64,000 bases of DNA. Origin: Mucilaginibacter sp. GTDB taxonomy: Bacteria; Bacteroidota; Bacteroidia; Sphingobacteriales; Sphingobacteriaceae. The DNA lies in assembly GCA_030445275.1 (NCBI GenBank), contig JAUCSE010000082.1:1-64000 (forward strand). The letters run 5' to 3'. Every line of letters starts with the position of its first letter. The first letter of the stretch is position 1. The notes beneath the pieces are model-generated. The model did no database searches. It saw nothing but the letters and a program-made list of their open reading frames with translations, and was not told the origin of the DNA. Shown here piece by piece: positions 35,449-44,608 of the stretch. A program made the translations under genes and the position numbers.

Positions 35449-36435
35449 ATGTCGGTAGTGTTTGAATTTACGCTTGAAAAGGGATTTCATTTTGCAACAG
35501 CCTTTGCCAGCCATTTTAATATACCGGCCGCTGATAACCGGGTGTACCTGCCCGAAACGCTGGGCGATGGTTATATTCAGGAAGTATATCTTGATAATGG
35601 CTTGTTTTTATGCATGCACCATTATGTGCTTAAACAAGAGTTTATTTTAAAACGCCAGGCAAATGCATCAACCAATATGTTAACAATCAAATTTGATTGC
35701 CGTGCAATTGGTATAAAGCCAGGCGCAACAAACATTACTCCCCTGTTTGCATTGCGTAAAGGCGGCGAAGTTGAATTAGGAACCGGTAATTTTTTTACAG
35801 AGATCCGGATACCACCTGATCAGCAGATAGATTTTTTGGTAGTGGGCACAACCCGCCAAACCCTACTGGGAATTTTGAAATTGGATACAGAGGGGTATGC
35901 TATTGAAAGCATGGTAAGAGACAATTTATCATTTTTACTACACGAAGGCATGAGCAGGGAAATGGAAAAGACGTTAAAACAAATAAGCCAGATTACGGAA
36001 AACACCAAAATGGCCGAGCTTTTATATCAAACCAAAGCCCTGGAACTGATTTATCTTTTGTTTAACAAATTACTTTCCAGAACGGCCAGCACATCATTAA
36101 CTATTAATCAGGCAGATGTTGAAAGGATTTATGAGATAAAGGATGATATACTGACTGATTTGAGCCAGATTCCCCAGCTATCTCAGCTGGCCAGCAAGGC
36201 AGGAATAAGCCTGACCAAGATGAAGCAGTTATTTCATCAGATATTTGGTGATAGCATTTACAATTACTACCAAACAGCCAGAATGGAGGAAGCGGCCAAC
36301 CTGCTCAATTACTTAACAGTTTCTGAAGCCGGTTACAAAGTGGGGTTTACTAATCTGAGTCATTTTTCGCGGTTATTTGAAAAACATCACCAAATGAAAC
36401 CCAAACGATTCAAGGATGCATTGCAAGTAGCTTAG
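35449..36435 (+). CDS. AraC-family regulator
   Basis: This 328-residue protein has two C-terminal helix-turn-helix motifs (about 225-325), including IPQLSQLASKAGISLTKMKQLFHQIFGDSIYNYY and VSEAGYKVGFTNLSHFSRLFEKHHQMKPKRF. The first 200 residues form an uncharacterised sensing region. The ATG at 35449 is preferred to an upstream TTG. It lies 69 bp after the alkene reductase, so it may regulate the cupin/reductase unit. Confidence 0.87.
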   Translation: MSVVFEFTLEKGFHFATAFASHFNIPAADNRVYLPETLGDGYIQEVYLDNGLFLCMHHYVLKQEFILKRQANASTNMLTIKFDCRAIGIKPGATNITPLFALRKGGEVELGTGNFFTEIRIPPDQQIDFLVVGTTRQTLLGILKLDTEGYAIESMVRDNLSFLLHEGMSREMEKTLKQISQITENTKMAELLYQTKALELIYLLFNKLLSRTASTSLTINQADVERIYEIKDDILTDLSQIPQLSQLASKAGISLTKMKQLFHQIFGDSIYNYYQTARMEEAANLLNYLTVSEAGYKVGFTNLSHFSRLFEKHHQMKPKRFKDALQVA

Positions 36436-36453
36436 AGAACAATATCAGGCAAC

Positions 36454-36489
36454 AATAAAGCCCCTTAGATATGTCTAAGGGGCTTTATT
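36454..36489. terminator. Bidirectional terminator
   Basis: Perfect 16-bp arms (36454-36469 and 36474-36489), AATAAAGCCCCTTAGA and its complement, enclose a 4-nt loop, with A/T-rich ends on both sides. It lies between convergent AraC and VOC genes, and the VOC stop codon overlaps the right arm. Confidence 0.88.
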
Positions 36490-36877
36490 ATGCTTTAGGT
36501 CGTCCAAAGAACAAAACATAACCATCGGCATCTGCTACTTCAAACCCACGCAGTCCATCGTCATCGTCCTGAATGGATTTGCGGAACGTTACACCGCCTG
36601 AACTGTATTCCTCAAATAAAGCATCCGGTTCAGCGGCATGAATAAATGCATCCCAACGGGCCCATTCATGCCGGGTATGATTGGGGACAGGTTTTATGTC
36701 AGCAGCAATTGCTTTCAACATAATCGATATCTGATCGCGGCCCACAATAGCAAAAAACGGATCGCCATCGGGGCCAATATACCGCACTTCAAATCCAAGC
36801 TTATCGACATAGAATGTCACCGAAGCTTTTAGATTTGAAACAATAAAAAAGGGAGAAACGTAGGTAAGGTTTGACAT
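36488..36877 (-). CDS. VOC-family (bleomycin-resistance-like) protein
   Basis: This 129-residue protein has two VOC halves: YVSPFFIVSNLKASVTFYVDKLGFEVRYIG and the AFIHAAEPDALFEEYSSGG region, ending FEVADADGYVLFFGR. Members bind small molecules or catalyse metal-dependent reactions. The substrate is unknown. A MITE-like element begins 130 bp upstream of its start. Confidence 0.82.
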   Translation of the reverse strand: MSNLTYVSPFFIVSNLKASVTFYVDKLGFEVRYIGPDGDPFFAIVGRDQISIMLKAIAADIKPVPNHTRHEWARWDAFIHAAEPDALFEEYSSGGVTFRKSIQDDDDGLRGFEVADADGYVLFFGRPKA

Positions 36878-37005
36878 GGTTTACATTAATTTATGTACCT
36901 GTTAAAAAACTAATTCCTGGACAATTAACGCAAGGTTGATTCTGATAATTAAAATAATGGAAATTATTAAATTATGCAAATAGACAATAAGTTCAGCCTG
37001 TGGTT

Positions 37006-37239
37006 GGTGTTTTCACCACAGGTGTTCGGAAGATTGGATCTTTTATAAAAAAGTTGTCATTTCGATAGAGCCTGGGTGGGGATTAACGCGGCGCGATAGA
37101 GAAACTATCTCTTGAGCGGTAGCGAAAAATCTTATACTTCATGCAAAGCTTTAATTGCAAACCGTATAAGATTTCTCCTCGTTCCTCGTTCGAAATGACA
37201 GCCTTTTTATTTCTTCCGAACACTTATGGTGTTTTCACC
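37006..37239. mobile_element. MITE-like element, copy A
   Basis: A 210-bp core (37018-37227) has inverted ends, ACAGGTGTTCGGAAGA at left and TCTTCCGAACACTTAT at right. It is flanked on both sides by the direct repeat GGTGTTTTCACC (37006-37017, 37228-37239). The core is strongly similar to copy B in reverse orientation and more distantly to copy C. It encodes no protein, so mobilisation would need a transposase supplied elsewhere. The right end lies 4 bp before the promoter of the AraC gene. Confidence 0.75.
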
Positions 37240-37243
37240 GGGC

Positions 37244-37272
37244 TTGTATTATTGCAGGTTTCTCTACCTTTG
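37244..37272 (+). promoter_or_regulatory. Promoter of the AraC gene at 37300
   Basis: A -33 TTG (37244-37246) and -7 TACCTTTG (37265-37272) are spaced 18 bp apart, fitting the Bacteroidota vegetative consensus. It sits immediately beyond the right end of MITE copy A. Confidence 0.6.
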
Positions 37273-37299
37273 CCTGCTTCTAATTTTAATAAATTTATC

Positions 37300-38172
37300 A
37301 TGACTGATAATGCACTTGAGCTTGTTAACCCTCAAAGTAAATCCTTAGCAATTAAAGTTCATTCGTTTGAAAGCGATGAATACTTTAATAGTCTTAATCA
37401 ATATAATTACTTTTCAGTTATTTTAGTGCTAGCGGGTTCCGGTAGCATTGTTGCAGATATTTCAGCGTACACTTTTAATAAAAACAGTCTCATTTGTTTT
37501 TCTCTCTATCAACCGTTTAAGATCACATCCGAAGGTGAATTTAAAGGGGTAATGATAAATTTCCATCCGGAATTCTTCTGCCTGCATAAACACCGAAACG
37601 AGGTTTCCTGCAATGGCATACTGTTTAATAATATTTATGAATCACCTGTTATCGATTTAACTCCTGATGAAACACAACTGTTGTTAACAACAATGGTGGC
37701 GCTTAGGTCCGAAATGCAACGACCAGGCACCTCCCAATTGGAGTTATTGTTATCTTACCTGAAAATATTGCTCATCAATGCCTCCAGGGTTAAAATTGAA
37801 CGGCGAAATCTGGAAGAGCCTCCAACAGAAAAAAAGCCGGATATGTTAAATAGCTTAAAAGAGGCTATCGAAGAGCATTTTAAGTCCCTTCATAGTCCCG
37901 GTGATTATGCCGGATTACTAAATATTTCAACGGCAGCTTTAAACCGGGTAAGTAAAACCCACTTTAACAAGACACTTTCAAACCTGATAGCAGACAGAAT
38001 TATTATTGAAGCTAAACGGCAATTATATCTGACTTCCAAACCTATCAAGTTGATAGCCTATGAACTGGGTTTTAATGATGAATTTTATTTCAGTCGATTT
38101 TTTAAAAGTCACGTAACTATTTCCCCTCAGTTTTTCAGGGACACCGTTGGATTTGACCGGGCAAATGCATAA
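37300..38172 (+). CDS. AraC-family regulator between inverted MITEs
   Basis: This 290-residue protein has an N-terminal cupin-like region (about 30-140) and a C-terminal double helix-turn-helix (about 190-285), with GDYAGLLNISTAALNRVSKTHF and KLIAYELGFNDEFYFSRFFKSH. The frame is open upstream into MITE copy A, but the ATG at 37300 lies just beyond a good promoter. Its partner is the NTF2-like gene 81 bp downstream. Confidence 0.86.
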   Translation: MTDNALELVNPQSKSLAIKVHSFESDEYFNSLNQYNYFSVILVLAGSGSIVADISAYTFNKNSLICFSLYQPFKITSEGEFKGVMINFHPEFFCLHKHRNEVSCNGILFNNIYESPVIDLTPDETQLLLTTMVALRSEMQRPGTSQLELLLSYLKILLINASRVKIERRNLEEPPTEKKPDMLNSLKEAIEEHFKSLHSPGDYAGLLNISTAALNRVSKTHFNKTLSNLIADRIIIEAKRQLYLTSKPIKLIAYELGFNDEFYFSRFFKSHVTISPQFFRDTVGFDRANA

Positions 38173-38253
38173 TTGAGCTTAACAAAGCAATCGTCCATGT
38201 CAAAGTCTGATTTATCCATGTTATCAGGATCTGCGGATAATGAACTTTGTGCT

Positions 38254-38670
38254 ATGAAAACAGAAAAAAGATTCCCGCTACCCCCATGGGATATGGAGAC
38301 AGCTGCAGAAAAACTCCAGCTTTTAGAAAATGACTGGAACACACAAGATCCTGAAAAAGTAATTGCAAATTACTCAGAAAATGCTGAAATGCGGTTCGGA
38401 ACAGAATTTCTGAACGGTCATGAAGAGATTAAACACCTCTTGATTCGCAAATGGCAGCAAAATTTAAGATTTAAGATAAAACTGGATCTTTGGGGAGCGC
38501 TTAAGGGCCGTATGGCTGTACGATTTGAATATGAATGGCATGATACCACTGGCCAATCATACAGAAGTTATGGCGTTCAGGTTTTTCAGTTTGACGACAA
38601 TGGCTATATAAAAATGCATTTTGCAAGTTTTAATGACACTCCTATTGCCGAAACCGACCGTAAGTTGTAA
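38254..38670 (+). CDS. NTF2-like protein, DUF1348 type
   Basis: This protein has 138 residues from the ATG at 38254. It starts RFPLPPWDMETAAEKLQLLENDWNTQDPEKV and contains VRFEYEWHDTTGQSYRSYGVQVFQFDDNGYI, the pattern of DUF1348/SnoaL-like proteins. Earlier ATG codons (38197, 38218) would add residues that do not fit the family start. It is predicted to bind or isomerise a small ligand. It is likely co-transcribed with the AraC gene and is followed by MITE copy B. Confidence 0.8.
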   Translation: MKTEKRFPLPPWDMETAAEKLQLLENDWNTQDPEKVIANYSENAEMRFGTEFLNGHEEIKHLLIRKWQQNLRFKIKLDLWGALKGRMAVRFEYEWHDTTGQSYRSYGVQVFQFDDNGYIKMHFASFNDTPIAETDRKL

Positions 38671-38725
38671 TTAACCGGGCAAAAGAAAGCGTAAACCCAA
38701 AAGATAATTCTTTCAGCCAGTGGTC

Positions 38726-38955
38726 GGTGTTTTCACCATAAGTGTTCGGAAGAAATAAAAAGTTGTCATCGAACGAGGAACGAGGAGAAATCTTATACGG
38801 TTTGCAATTAAAGCTTTGCATTATGTATAAGATTTTTCTCTACCGCTCAAGAGATAGTTTCTCTTTCGCGCAACGCTCATACCCACTCCGGCTCTATCGA
38901 AATGACAAATTTTTATAAAAAATCCAATCTTCCGAACACCTGTAGTGTTTTCACC
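38726..38955. mobile_element. MITE-like element, copy B (inverted to copy A)
   Basis: A 206-bp core (38738-38943) is the reverse complement of copy A with scattered differences. Direct repeats GGTGTTTTCACC (38726-38737) and AGTGTTTTCACC (38944-38955) flank it in the same orientation as at copy A. The preceding flank (TTCAGCC-GTGGT) is also shared with copy A. The rest of the gap to 39025 holds no gene. Confidence 0.75.
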
Positions 38956-39024
38956 GCACCACTAATATCTACCTTTGGCATAAGTCTGTGTTCTGGCTTT
39001 ACGGGTAAAGGCTGAGTGGTGCTA

Positions 39025-40143
39025 CTATGGGGCATCCTTTAATAATTTAAGCAATTGGTAGGCTGTACGCTCCAGATCAATATTGCCGATGTTGTAGTTC
39101 CGCATCAAGATCACCGCATACCCGCTTTGTTTTTCAATCGCAAATTGTGATGTGTAACCGGGAACAGAGCCATTGTGCCCTATGATTTCGCTTCCGTTCT
39201 TATCGAACAACATGAGTCCCAAACCGTAATTTCTGCCGCCGGGAGGTATCTCCTGCATTTGATTCAGGCTTTTGGCCGAGATTAGCGGTGGCGCTCCCAT
39301 TAACGATATAACAAACTTCGACAAGTCGCTGGGCGTTGAAAAAATACCGCCATTGGGAACCCTGTAACCGCGCCCTTCAATTTCTTTCAAAGGGAGCTTT
39401 GCATTAATAGTACCCTTATTATTATTGCTTATTCCTTCTGCCAACCTGGTTCTTTTATCATCGGGCAGTCTGAAAAAGGTATCGTTCATATGCAGTGGTG
39501 TCAATATTCTTTGTTGCACCATCTGCATATAAGGCACACCTGTAACCCGTGAAAGAGCTAGCCCAAGCAATGCATAACCCATATTTGAGTACAGGAATGC
39601 TTCGCTCGGTCTGGAGTTAAAAGATGTATATGGTATACAGCTGATCAGCTTTTCCTCCCATTTATCTAACGGACCTACATCTGCGTTTCTCACATCCGGT
39701 TCCCGTTTTAATCCGGAGGTATGCGAGGCCAGTTGCCTGAAAGTAATTTTTCCTGCATCGGCATAGCCATCCAGTTTTTTTATTTCGGGTAAATATTGCT
39801 CAACAGGATCATCGAGCTTAATTTTACCTTCCTGCACCAGCTGCATCAGGACCACTGCTGTAAAGGTTTTCGTAATCGAGCCGATCCGGTAAATAGTGCT
39901 GGTATCAGCCGGCGTATCATTTTCACTGTTAGCGAAACCATAAGCGGTTAACCATATGACCTTGTTATCCTTGATCACCGCCACGGATATACCGGCGTGA
40001 AGATTCTCCTGGTTTAAGCGTGCGGATAACTCCCTCCCGAATTCATCAACTACAGGTTTAATCCCGGGATTTAACTGGGCAAAGCAAAAATTAACGAAAA
40101 AAGGAAAAGTAAGGAAGGCAACCAATAACTGTTTTGTTCTCAT
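39025..40143 (-). CDS. Secreted serine hydrolase (class C beta-lactamase family)
   Basis: This 372-residue protein has a signal peptide (about 1-23). It has the active-site SITK (SxxK), a YSN motif in FLYSNMGYALLGLAL and an HNG motif (HNGSVPGY) in place of KTG, the three class C landmarks. It probably acts as an esterase or D-amino-acid peptidase rather than an antibiotic hydrolase. The gene is monocistronic. Confidence 0.85.
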   Translation of the reverse strand: MRTKQLLVAFLTFPFFVNFCFAQLNPGIKPVVDEFGRELSARLNQENLHAGISVAVIKDNKVIWLTAYGFANSENDTPADTSTIYRIGSITKTFTAVVLMQLVQEGKIKLDDPVEQYLPEIKKLDGYADAGKITFRQLASHTSGLKREPDVRNADVGPLDKWEEKLISCIPYTSFNSRPSEAFLYSNMGYALLGLALSRVTGVPYMQMVQQRILTPLHMNDTFFRLPDDKRTRLAEGISNNNKGTINAKLPLKEIEGRGYRVPNGGIFSTPSDLSKFVISLMGAPPLISAKSLNQMQEIPPGGRNYGLGLMLFDKNGSEIIGHNGSVPGYTSQFAIEKQSGYAVILMRNYNIGNIDLERTAYQLLKLLKDAP

Positions 40144-40311
40144 AAGAATAACATAATTAGAACACCGATCCGATTTTTTTCTACTAAAATTACTGCTTTG
40201 CAGGTATTACTTTCAATACCCCGGCGTTATTGTTACATTAAAAATAAAGCCTGAAGACTTGTGATGTATACGTTTTCACAGCACTATTAATACACTAAAA
40301 TTTTAAGGCAT

Positions 40312-40338
40312 AAAAAAGCCCCGCATGTCTGCGAGGCC
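40312..40338 (-). terminator. Terminator of efp
   Basis: Read on the minus strand, GCCTCGCA pairs with TGCGGGGC around a 4-nt loop with one G-U pair, followed by six T. It lies 28 bp after the efp stop codon. Confidence 0.85.
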
Positions 40339-40365
40339 TATATACTCGAATAATTTTATGATCAC

Positions 40366-40926
40366 TTACTTCACACGCTCCAGATATTCTCCGGTACGTG
40401 TATCTACTTTTACTTTATCGCCCTGGTTCACAAAAAGTGGCACTTTTATCTCCACACCATTCTCTGTTGTTGCATATTTCAGCGCGCCAGAAGAAGTATC
40501 GCCTTTAACGGCAGGTTCGGCATAAGTAATTTCTAATTCTACGCTGTTAGGAGCCTGTGCCATAATAGGCTCTTCACTTTCAAATGAAACGATGACGTTC
40601 ATTCCTTCTTTTAGGAATTTTACAGACGGGCCGAATAATGCTTTTGGAATATTAAACTGATCATAAGTGGTGTTATCCATGATTACCATGAAATCCCCTT
40701 CTTCGTATAGATATTGGAAATCATTAGTTTCTACCCGGCAAATTTCAACCTGCTCGTCGGTAGCTAAACGGGCCTCTACAATTTTTCCGGTTTTAATATT
40801 GCGAAACTTATCTAAATAAAAAGCTCCCCCCTTACCTGGTGTACGATGTAGAACTTCTGTAACGGTTACCAGTTCGCCGTTATAACGTAATATATTTCCT
40901 ACTTTAATTTCAGATGCCTTTGCCAT
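40366..40926 (-). CDS. efp: Elongation factor P
   Basis: This 186-residue factor relieves ribosome stalling at proline runs. It has the three-domain EF-P layout: KOW-like N-domain with ASEIKVGNILRYNGELVTVTEV, the loop RTPGKGGAFY with Lys32 at the tip, then OB domains ending GDKVKVDTRTGEYLERV. Length is standard. No lysyl-modification enzyme is nearby. A -7 box TATCTTTG lies on the minus strand at 40953-40960. Confidence 0.95.
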   Translation of the reverse strand: MAKASEIKVGNILRYNGELVTVTEVLHRTPGKGGAFYLDKFRNIKTGKIVEARLATDEQVEICRVETNDFQYLYEEGDFMVIMDNTTYDQFNIPKALFGPSVKFLKEGMNVIVSFESEEPIMAQAPNSVELEITYAEPAVKGDTSSGALKYATTENGVEIKVPLFVNQGDKVKVDTRTGEYLERVK

Positions 40927-40952
40927 GAAAATACGATTGTAAATTTTGACTC

Positions 40953-40960
40953 CAAAGATA
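40953..40960 (-). promoter_or_regulatory. -7 box of efp
   Basis: TATCTTTG on the minus strand matches TAnnTTTG and lies 26 bp before the efp ATG. The -33 element is not clear. Confidence 0.45.
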
Positions 40961-41034
40961 TATTAAGTTATGGAAAACCCTTTAAACCAAACAATATTTT
41001 TAACATTTTATTCAACAATTTCAGATTTACGAAC

Positions 41035-43398
41035 TTAACTCCTCAAACTCTTAACCGGGTTGGCCAACGCTGCCTTTATGGCCTGGAAGCTGATAGTTCC
41101 TATCGCGATAGTCACAGAAAGACATCCGGCAAGAGCAAAAACCCACCATTCGATATGAATACGATAATTATATCCCTGCAGCCATTTATTCATGGCGAAC
41201 CATGCAATGGGCGACGCGATGACATAAGAAATAATAATCAGTTTTAAAAAATCAATAGACAATAAGGTGGTAATATTAATAACTGACGCGCCCAGGACTT
41301 TGCGAACGCCGATCTCTTTTATCCTGTTCTCGGCTACATAGGCGGCCAAACCAAATAAACCAAGGCAGGAAATAAAGATCGTCAATCCGGCGAACAACGC
41401 CGCCAATGTACCTACGCGGTTTTCATCTTCAAACTTTGCGGCGTATTGTTCATCCACAAATTTATACTCAAAGGGATATTGCGGATTGTATTGCTTAAAA
41501 ATCTGTGTTACCATGTCAATGTTTTTTGCGGTTGTATTCGCAGGGTTTAACTTAATGTGTAGGGTATTGAACCATGATTTCGGGCCCATAACTACCAGCT
41601 GCTGTACTTTTTCATACGGCGATTCATAGATAAAATCCTTAATCACGCCCACTACATGCCAGTCGCGACCATCGGTTTTTACTATTGCACCGATCGGGCT
41701 TTTTAAATGCATCACGTTTACGGCTGTTTCATTTAACAGCAAAGCCGTAGAATCCGTCGGATACTTTTTGACATCAATATCCCTTCCCTCGATTAGTTTT
41801 ACACCCATAGTCTTAACAAAGTCTGCATCAGATGCCATGCGTACAAAATCCACCTTTTTATCTGTTTCTGTACTTCCCGGCCATGAAAATCCCCAGCCGT
41901 CGCTGTAGCGTTGCGTAATAGGGCTCATAGACTTGGTAACCGCGGTTGCCGCAGATTTATTGAGCAGGTCAAGTTTGATCACTTCATAATTTTTGGCCAC
42001 CTCGCCCTGCATATTGACATAGATCAAATTATTGCGGGAGTAACCGGTTTCGCGTGCCTGCGCAAATTTTATCTGATGCTGCACGATGATCGTGCAGATG
42101 ATAAGCGCTATGGCGAAGGTAAACTGCAGTACAACCAATATTTTACGGGGTGTTACTATCGAATCAACCGCTTTAAAAGCTCCCTTTAATACTTTTACCG
42201 GATGAAAGGAAGACAGGTAAAATGCCGGGTAACTACCAGCAAGCAACCCGGTAAACAGGATAAACAGTATGGCGAGTAACCAATACACCGGGTTAGAAAA
42301 ATCAATGTAAAGCTCTTTCCCCACCAATTGATTGAAACTGTGCAAACTCAACTCCACCATAATTATGGCAAATAACCCTGCTAAAAAAGATAACATTATA
42401 CTTTCACTAATAAACTGAAATATCAGCGACTCTTTTGTTGCTCCCGATACCTTACGGATTCCAACCTCTTTAGCGCGTTTTTCACTTCGGGCGGTACTCA
42501 GGTTCATAAAATTGATACAGGCGATCAGCAGAATAAAAATAGCGATGAGTCCAAAAAGTTTCACTCTTTCTATACGTCCACCTACATAATTACCATTTTT
42601 AGAATCGGAGTAAAGCCATGTATCGCTAAATAACTGGGTAAAAACCTGCGTGGTAGATTTTTCTCCGTCTTTGGTATGATCAATAGTGATGTTTTTGATC
42701 TTGGCATCAAAAGCAGCTTGTGTTACGCCAGGCTTTAACAGGATATAAGTTTTTATGGTGTTGTTACCCCAGTTGTTATCGTCCTGGTTGATCTTTTTTA
42801 AGTATGACCATGGTATGAGGTATTCGAATTGGAAAGCTGTATTATTTGGCAGGTCTTTAAGCACCCCGGTTATAGTAAAATTGTCGGTGCTGTCAATTTT
42901 GAGCGTTTTACCCATCACATCGTCGTTCCCAAACAGTTTGATCGCCATTTTTCGCGTAACGACGATTGAATTATTGGCTTTCAGCGCATCAGTATTGCCT
43001 GCAATCAGTTTAAAGCTAAACATCTTCAAAAAGTCAGGGTCTGCCGCTGCGCCACCAATATTCATATGCTTATCACCAGTTGTAAAAAGGAATGTTTCGT
43101 AACCATCCACTCTCACCACGTCTTCCACATCCGGGTAATCCTGTTTTACCGTGGGTCCGAGTACCTTTGGAGTGTTGTTCCATGCCCAAAGCTCACCGTT
43201 AAATTTATCCCTGTTGTTAGCTACGTAAAGCCGGTCTTTTTTTTCGTGAAACCGGTCATGGCTCATTTCATTCTGAATCCAGAGTAAGATCAGGATGGCG
43301 CTGGCCATACCTATAGCTAGGCCGAGAATGTTGATCACAGAAAAACTGATATTACCAATCAGGTTTCTCCAGGCAATTTTTAGGTAATTCTTAAGCAT
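41035..43398 (-). CDS. FtsX/MacB-type ABC transporter permease
   Basis: This 787-residue inner-membrane protein has an N-terminal helix (about 20-40), a MacB periplasmic domain (about 50-240), three helices with the FtsX segment RSEKRAKEVGIRKVSGATKESLIFQFISES (about 310-440), a second periplasmic domain (about 450-660) and a final FtsX block RIKEIGVRKVLGASVINI (about 680-780). Such duplicated permeases work with a separate ATPase in lipoprotein, peptide or antibiotic export, often under stress control. No ATPase gene is adjacent. Confidence 0.88.
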   Translation of the reverse strand: MLKNYLKIAWRNLIGNISFSVINILGLAIGMASAILILLWIQNEMSHDRFHEKKDRLYVANNRDKFNGELWAWNNTPKVLGPTVKQDYPDVEDVVRVDGYETFLFTTGDKHMNIGGAAADPDFLKMFSFKLIAGNTDALKANNSIVVTRKMAIKLFGNDDVMGKTLKIDSTDNFTITGVLKDLPNNTAFQFEYLIPWSYLKKINQDDNNWGNNTIKTYILLKPGVTQAAFDAKIKNITIDHTKDGEKSTTQVFTQLFSDTWLYSDSKNGNYVGGRIERVKLFGLIAIFILLIACINFMNLSTARSEKRAKEVGIRKVSGATKESLIFQFISESIMLSFLAGLFAIIMVELSLHSFNQLVGKELYIDFSNPVYWLLAILFILFTGLLAGSYPAFYLSSFHPVKVLKGAFKAVDSIVTPRKILVVLQFTFAIALIICTIIVQHQIKFAQARETGYSRNNLIYVNMQGEVAKNYEVIKLDLLNKSAATAVTKSMSPITQRYSDGWGFSWPGSTETDKKVDFVRMASDADFVKTMGVKLIEGRDIDVKKYPTDSTALLLNETAVNVMHLKSPIGAIVKTDGRDWHVVGVIKDFIYESPYEKVQQLVVMGPKSWFNTLHIKLNPANTTAKNIDMVTQIFKQYNPQYPFEYKFVDEQYAAKFEDENRVGTLAALFAGLTIFISCLGLFGLAAYVAENRIKEIGVRKVLGASVINITTLLSIDFLKLIIISYVIASPIAWFAMNKWLQGYNYRIHIEWWVFALAGCLSVTIAIGTISFQAIKAALANPVKSLRS

Positions 43399-43665
43399 AA
43401 GTCACTATTATGAAAAGACTGGTTAAGGTAAAAACATAGTTATCCACTAGCGTCTGACATTTGCAATGCCAATTTTACAATAATCTTATTATCAGGCTTT
43501 TAAAATTAAAAATATCTACCTAACGTTCGGTTTCGTTACAACAAATTGTCCGGTGGCGTACACTTACTATATGCACTATTTAGCCTATGGCCGGCGTGCC
43601 CATCGCACCATTACAATATAAAAAATTTATAAAACTTTCCCACTTAAAAAAAAGCACCAAAAAAT
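43399..43665. other. Intergenic region upstream of the permease
   Basis: No ORF was supported here. On the minus strand it should hold the permease promoter. The region is A/T-rich except for a G+C-richer patch near 43550-43610, and it ends in a hairpin (43671-43705) with no coding gene to terminate on the plus side. Confidence 0.4.
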
Positions 43666-43670
43666 AAAAA

Positions 43671-43705
43671 AGCGGTAGCAGATGTTTAAGACATTTGCTA
43701 CCGCT
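43671..43705. terminator. Bidirectional terminator-like hairpin
   Basis: Arms 43671-43685 and 43691-43705 pair over 15 bp with one G-U, flanked by A-run and T-run. It lies between the divergent permease and LuxR genes, so it may insulate them or end an unannotated RNA. Confidence 0.75.
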
Positions 43706-43889
43706 TTTTTATTATTGGGATACTAAGGAAGTTAGAAACTATTTTCCAAATACCGAGGTTGGCAAGGTTAATCGTGGACTTCAGCTGAACAACCATTATG
43801 ATTGTTTTGATTGTAAAAAATATTACATTCTCATTCCAGTAATATATTTTCTTTATGCCAAATTTGCAATCAGTCTTAATACAAATAAC

Positions 43890-44516
43890 TTGATCAGGAT
43901 ATTACTTGCCGATACGCAACCGTTAACAAGTATCGGGATACATCATATATTATTGTCTGATCCTGCTATTCAGATAGCAGGTTGCACTCCGAATTTGACG
44001 GAACTGGCCATACAGTTGCAGAAAGGCTGTGATATTTTAATGATTGATCCTTATTTTGACGACCATATTAGCCTGGTTAATATCAAAAGCCTAATTGGTT
44101 TCCATAGGGTTATCGTGATCACCAATCATCTTGGACAGCACGAAATAACGGAAGCTATTGATGCTGGTATCCGGGTTTATTTATCAAAAAGCTGTGGACC
44201 AGATGAAATGTTACAGGCAGTCCGGTCTGCCCAAAATTATAAAAAGTTCCTTTGCCGGCGAACACTACAGGCCCTTTTTGGCGACCGTTCATCTGAAATT
44301 ACCCTTGACAAAATCCCTGCTTTAACAACTCGCGAAACTGAAATTATTCATCTTATTGCACAGGGCCGGGCTGATAAGGAAATTGCCCAAAAGCTGTTCC
44401 TGAGCTTTCATACCATTCGCACCCACCGAAAAAACATCTCCAAAAAAATTGGCTTTACCTTAAAGAATGCTGCGCAGCTGGTATGGCTCATTGGTTATCT
44501 AAATGATCTCTTTTAG
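43890..44516 (+). CDS. NarL/FixJ-family response regulator
   Basis: This protein has 208 residues if started at the TTG at 43890, which gives the standard MIRILLADTQP opening. The receiver domain (about 1-120) has a single acidic residue where two are usual, a probable phosphoacceptor Asp in ILMIDPYF, and the Lys in YLSKS. The C-terminal LuxR helix-turn-helix (about 145-205) has LTTRETEIIHLIAQGRADKEIAQKLFLSFHTIRTHRKNI. No in-frame ATG precedes this point, and the longer frame runs into a terminator hairpin. No kinase gene is nearby. The siderophore receptor gene follows 92 bp later. Confidence 0.82.
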   Translation: MIRILLADTQPLTSIGIHHILLSDPAIQIAGCTPNLTELAIQLQKGCDILMIDPYFDDHISLVNIKSLIGFHRVIVITNHLGQHEITEAIDAGIRVYLSKSCGPDEMLQAVRSAQNYKKFLCRRTLQALFGDRSSEITLDKIPALTTRETEIIHLIAQGRADKEIAQKLFLSFHTIRTHRKNISKKIGFTLKNAAQLVWLIGYLNDLF

Positions 44517-44608
44517 AAGCTTTTGAAATATACCGCATCTGTGGTATATGTTTTTATTTAGACTAAATCTAATATTGCTGCTTGTAAAAACACAGTATCA
44601 ATATAATC

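Noticed and set aside
37141..37299. Extended N-terminus of the AraC gene starting inside MITE copy A
   Set aside because: The extension is MITE sequence and lies upstream of a good promoter. The ATG at 37300 begins the conserved domain.
37006..38955. A composite transposon with its own transposase
   Set aside because: The enclosed genes are an AraC regulator and an NTF2-like protein. No transposase or recombinase frame is present.
43695..43889. Longer start for the LuxR-family regulator
   Set aside because: It would begin inside a terminator hairpin. The receiver domain starts at the TTG at 43890.
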